Of a stretch of DNA of 8,656 bases, positions 6,354-8,656 are shown one piece after another. The stretch covers positions 34,615-43,270 of the forward strand of contig DEHS01000087.1 of the NCBI GenBank assembly GCA_002352055.1, written 5' to 3'. The notes below the pieces were generated by a model that worked only from the letters and a program-made list of their open reading frames with translations, ran no database searches and was not told the DNA's origin. Numbering within the stretch: the first letter of the stretch is position 1; every line of letters starts with the position of its first letter. This DNA is from Legionellaceae bacterium UBA2794. GTDB lineage: Bacteria; Pseudomonadota; Gammaproteobacteria; Legionellales; Legionellaceae. The position numbers and the translations under genes were made by a program.

Positions 6354-7100
6354 ATGTATGACAATGCAATAACCTTTCAGCTAGCAACGCACTTTCTATC
6401 CAGAATAGCTTTGCGACTTGAATTCCTTTTTAAAACGATAAATCAGGCATGTCATGAATCACATGAGGTAATTCATCGATTCGCTTTAAAAAATATTATA
6501 GAAATTATCGATATAGTTGAAAAGCCAGAGCTTAAAAGTCGTTTTATTAAAGAATTGATTCGAATTGAACATGTCTTAAAAAAACCACAAATGCCTGATA
6601 ATGGAGCGTTATTTGATAAATTGGCCTCTCAAATACATATCTTAAATCACGTTCCAGGTCGTTTCAGTAATTCAATTCACGAGGATGAGTTTTTAAAAAC
6701 GCTCCGACAAATTCATCATCCCAATACCAAAGAATGTGAGTTTAACTCACCTCACCTGGTATTATGGTTTGATTCTGATCCATTAATCAGACAAAAAACG
6801 ATTAATCAATGGGTGAACTGTTTAAAAGATCTGGAGGATACGGTCACTATTTATTTGTCTTTATTACGTGAGTCAACTCAGTACATTCCCATTGTCGCCA
6901 CCAACGGATTTTATCAACATAGCATTTCCCCTAAATTAGTAAACCATTTAATATTATTAAAAATGGATAAATTATTAGGTATAACTCCTAAATTACAATT
7001 GGGCCATCACAGTTTGACTATAAGACTTTATGAATTGACTACTGCTCGTGAAATCAGAGACAAAACCATACCCATGGAGATTGCCTTTTGCCAGATATAA
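6354..7100 (+). CDS. zapD: Cell division protein ZapD (Z-ring associated)
   Basis: Cytoplasmic protein that binds the FtsZ C-terminus and bundles protofilaments, stabilising the Z ring. I recognise it by alignment from memory with E. coli ZapD (YacF, DUF1342): LRLEFLFKTIN at 20-30, LKNIIEIIDIVEKPEL at 45-60, FIKELIRI 64-71, HLVLWF 134-139, a helix with LSLLRES at 168-174, the hallmark NGFYQ at 184-188, SLTIRLY 220-226, and an acidic/aromatic end (MEIAFCQI). The length of 248 aa is usual for the family, and the distance from Met to RLEFL fits the E. coli start. AAGGA at 6339-6343 lies 10 nt upstream of ATG 6354, a little far. In the basic stretch that reads SRFAIR in E. coli, the first Arg is not conserved here. 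In many gammaproteobacteria it follows coaE directly. It shares a 26-bp gap with the next gene and is probably co-transcribed with it. Confidence 0.92.
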   Translation: MYDNAITFQLATHFLSRIALRLEFLFKTINQACHESHEVIHRFALKNIIEIIDIVEKPELKSRFIKELIRIEHVLKKPQMPDNGALFDKLASQIHILNHVPGRFSNSIHEDEFLKTLRQIHHPNTKECEFNSPHLVLWFDSDPLIRQKTINQWVNCLKDLEDTVTIYLSLLRESTQYIPIVATNGFYQHSISPKLVNHLILLKMDKLLGITPKLQLGHHSLTIRLYELTTAREIRDKTIPMEIAFCQI

Positions 7101-7126
7101 GCGAACTTTAAAAGGAAATTTAAGAG

Positions 7127-7855
7127 ATGAAATTAATCACTTTAAATATCTGGGGTGGGCATTTAAGAAATCCTTTACTCAAGTTCATCCATGAACACAA
7201 AGAAGTGGATATATTTTGTTTACAAGAAGTATACAATAATGCGCATCGCACCGTCAGCGATAAAGAAAGAGAGCTAAGTCTTAATATCTTTTCTGATTTA
7301 CAAAAATTATTACCGGATCATCAGGCTTTCTTTAAACCTGCTGTCGAAAATGTTTACGGCATTGGCATGTTAATCAGAAATCATATTGATATTATTGGTG
7401 AAGGTGAAATTAATATTCATCAAAAGCAACATTATCCTGGTATTGGCCATAATCACAGCCGTAATTTGCAATGGATTGAATGCTCCTTTAACAATAAAAT
7501 TTATTCTATTTTAAATATGCACGGATTATGGAATGGCAAAGGAAAAAAAGACAATCCAGAGCGCATTTGCCAATCACAACGTATACGTCAATTTATGGAT
7601 ACCATCAACACCCCTAAAATTTTATGCGGTGATTTTAACCTAAGACCGGATACGGTCAGCATGGAGTTGCTTGAAAAAGGGATGATTAATTTGATTACCA
7701 AAAATAAATTTCGTTCAACGCGCACTCGTTTTTATACAAAAGAAGAAAAATTTGCCGACTATATCCTTACTTCACCTGAAATTAAAGTGAACCATTTTAC
7801 CGTAATGAATGATGAAGTTTCAGATCACTCCCCATTATTTTTGGATTTTGATTAA
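7127..7855 (+). CDS. Endonuclease/exonuclease/phosphatase (EEP) superfamily hydrolase
   Basis: Metal-dependent phosphoesterase fold shared by ExoIII, DNase I and Tdp2-like enzymes; the substrate here is unknown. Seen over 242 aa: LNIWGG with Asn7, CLQEVY with Glu34 (metal ligand), GIGMLIR at 78-84, LNMHGLW with His132, CGDFNLRPD with Asp169 and Asn171, FADYIL with Asp211, and SDHSPLFLD with the Asp233-His234 catalytic pair. The full set of catalytic residues is present, so it should be active. There is no signal peptide or transmembrane segment, so it is presumably cytoplasmic. The start ATG has AAGAG immediately upstream and AAAGGAA further up. It follows zapD by 26 bp. The position after zapD is often held by the gyrase inhibitor gene yacG, which is not seen here. 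The stop is six bases before a decayed group II intron maturase fragment. Confidence 0.88.
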   Translation: MKLITLNIWGGHLRNPLLKFIHEHKEVDIFCLQEVYNNAHRTVSDKERELSLNIFSDLQKLLPDHQAFFKPAVENVYGIGMLIRNHIDIIGEGEINIHQKQHYPGIGHNHSRNLQWIECSFNNKIYSILNMHGLWNGKGKKDNPERICQSQRIRQFMDTINTPKILCGDFNLRPDTVSMELLEKGMINLITKNKFRSTRTRFYTKEEKFADYILTSPEIKVNHFTVMNDEVSDHSPLFLDFD

Positions 7856-7861
7856 TCAAAA

Positions 7862-8123
7862 TGGTACCTGAAAAGACAGACCAGAAAAAGCAAGCATTGG
7901 ATCTTTCGCAAATACTTCACGACACTTGCTGGCGACAATTGGCGATTTCATTGCATTGTAAAAAACAAAGAGGGAAATAAGAAACCGCTTTAGCTCAAAC
8001 GAGAATCAGACACGCATAAGGCGTCATATAAAAGTGAAAGCCGAAGCCAATCCATTTGATCCTGGCTTTAAAGAGTACTTCAATAAGCGGGAAATGGATA
8101 AGAAAATAAGACTGCCACAATAA
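7862..8123 (+). pseudogene. Decayed C-terminal fragment of a group II intron reverse transcriptase/maturase
   Basis: In the frame of 7862 the translation contains K-SKHWIFRKYFTTLAGDNWRFHC and then a TAG at 7991-7993. After a frameshift near 8010, the frame ending at TAA 8121-8123 reads TRIRRHIKVKAEANPFDP and FKEYFNKRE. These are recognisable parts of group II intron proteins: the D region (KYF...WRF) and the segment leading into the HNH endonuclease (RRHIK...ANPFDP). The RT and X domains upstream and the HNH catalytic part downstream are absent, so this is a truncated, doubly broken remnant. It starts only about six bases after the preceding gene's stop. The exact left edge is uncertain. Confidence 0.8.
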
Positions 8124-8154
8124 CTGTACTGATTGGCTGAAGTCAATCAGCCTT

Positions 8155-8198
8155 AAGAGGGCTTGAGCGGTGTGCTGGGAAATTAGGCTGCTCCTCTT
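8155..8198 (+). other. Domain V-like hairpin of the group II intron relic (degenerate)
   Basis: Nested pairings are visible: AAGAGG/CCTCTT (8155-8160 with 8193-8198), GAGC/GCTC (8165-8168 with 8190-8193) and CTGG-GAAA-TTAG (8175-8186) closing on a GAAA tetraloop. The first and second stems compete for base 8193. GAGCGGTGTGC followed by GAAA resembles the 5' half of group II intron domain V (GAGCCGT...GAAA), but the matching 3' half (ACGGTTC) is missing. It lies just after the maturase relic, where domain V is expected. Confidence 0.4.
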
Positions 8199-8260
8199 TG
8201 ATCCTGCCCTAATATGTCGGACACCCTTCTAAGAGAGTAAATCTAAAGCAGAGGTGAAAT

Positions 8261-8551
8261 ATGAACAATAACAATCCAGAACAAAAAGTAATCAGAAAGA
8301 AATATAGCCCCCCAGTTTAAAGACCAAGCCCTTGAGCGAATAGCAAAAGATGGCATTCAAAAGATTCTTGGTCTGGCCGAATCACTTTTATACTCATAGA
8401 AGGAGCAGCGACAAAAAAGTGGTGATTCCCTTGAGAACAAAAATTACAACAAGCAAAGCCGGCGCGGTTAAAGAGAGAGAGGTCGCGGCTTGCTGAAGAG
8501 AATGCTTTTCTAAAAAAGGCGGCTGCGTAATTCGCGAAGGAATCAAAGTGA
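8261..8551 (+). pseudogene. IS3-family orfA (helix-turn-helix transposase subunit), frameshifted and with internal stops
   Basis: With two small corrections the frame from ATG 8261 to TGA 8549-8551 gives a typical OrfA: KKYSPQFKDQALERIAKDG, GLAESLLYS, SGDSLEN, LQQAK, RLAEENAFLKKAA, FAKESK. The region from about 8430 on reads like the usual leucine-zipper coiled coil of this family. Damage: one extra C in the six-C run at 8308-8313, a compensating one-base loss near 8440, TAG where Trp is expected after LLYS, TAA where Tyr is expected before FAKESK, and an apparent loss of about three codons between KI and LGLAES. GAGGTG at 8251-8256 is an intact ribosome site. The two frameshifts cancel, which supports the reconstruction. 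Confidence 0.8.
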
Positions 8552-8656
8552 GGTACGCCATAGGAAGAATCGAGTCGATTTTAACTTAGTGGATACTATG
8601 ATTGGCATTCTAGAAAACCCTCTCGTCGAGAATAGAAAAATCGGCAATTAGCTAAT
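8549..8656 (+). pseudogene. IS3-family orfB (DDE transposase) N-terminal remnant, partial at window end
   Basis: A GTG at 8549 overlapping the orfA stop begins VRYA. Other frames carry FNLVDTMIGILE and, near the edge, KNRQLAN, which together resemble the start of IS3 OrfB proteins (RYAFI..., a short helix, SRSGYY-W, then KNRQ). Frameshifts and at least one TAG near 8633 break the frame. The catalytic DDE region would lie beyond the window. The identity rests on these short motifs and on the position after orfA. Confidence 0.6.

Larger units (their letters stand above)
8215..8656 (+). mobile_element. Decayed IS3-family insertion sequence, left part (continues beyond window end)
   Basis: TGTCGGACACCC (8215-8226) looks like an IS3-type left terminal repeat. 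It lies 35 bp before the ribosome site of a recognisable orfA, which is followed by the start of orfB, the normal IS3 layout. The right end is outside the window, so the terminal repeat pairing and a target duplication cannot be checked. Stops and frameshifts throughout show it is inactive. Confidence 0.75.

Noticed and set aside
6262..6410. 13-base direct repeat ATCCAGAATAGCT at 6262 and 6398
   Set aside because: One such repeat is expected by chance in a window of this size, and the flanks do not match.
1..8656. CRISPR array, tRNA or rRNA genes
   Set aside because: No regularly spaced repeats, cloverleaf-like sequences or rRNA signatures were seen on either strand.

Overview
The window looks like AT-rich chromosomal DNA of a gammaproteobacterium, most likely a Legionella or close relative. 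This rests on the protein style (a WHPC-type BioA, a CSS-sensor EAL protein, an IS5-type transposase start reading LSDELWSK) and on recognising ZapD, a gammaproteobacterial division protein. No rRNA, tRNA or CRISPR array is visible.

Left part (1-4618): bioB runs leftward off the window edge, and bioA runs rightward. They diverge from a 73-bp gap holding a good sigma70 promoter for bioB and a BirA-like operator. bioA is followed by three genes packed head to tail with overlaps: a membrane c-di-GMP phosphodiesterase (CSS sensor plus EAL), a small secreted protein made of two copies of a four-cysteine repeat, and coaE. This is probably one operon. It puts biotin synthesis, CoA synthesis and a possible periplasmic redox/c-di-GMP module on one transcript.

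Middle (4619-7855): a proline iminopeptidase-like hydrolase comes next. After it lies about 500 bp without an intact gene, holding three AT-rich or degenerate hairpins and the first 30 codons of an IS5-type transposase. Then come zapD and, 26 bp later, an endonuclease/exonuclease/phosphatase-fold hydrolase. In many gammaproteobacteria coaE and zapD are adjacent, so the hydrolase and IS relic look like an insertion that split the pair.

Right part (7856-8656): there is no intact gene here. Six bases after the last stop begins a decayed C-terminal piece of a group II intron maturase, followed by a domain V-like hairpin. Next is a decayed IS3-family element (left end, orfA, start of orfB) that runs off the window. 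Stop codons within recognisable reading frames, often where Trp is expected, and small frameshifts show both elements are dead.

The most interesting candidate for an undescribed system is the translationally linked pair of CSS-EAL phosphodiesterase and duplicated-cysteine secreted protein between bioA and coaE.
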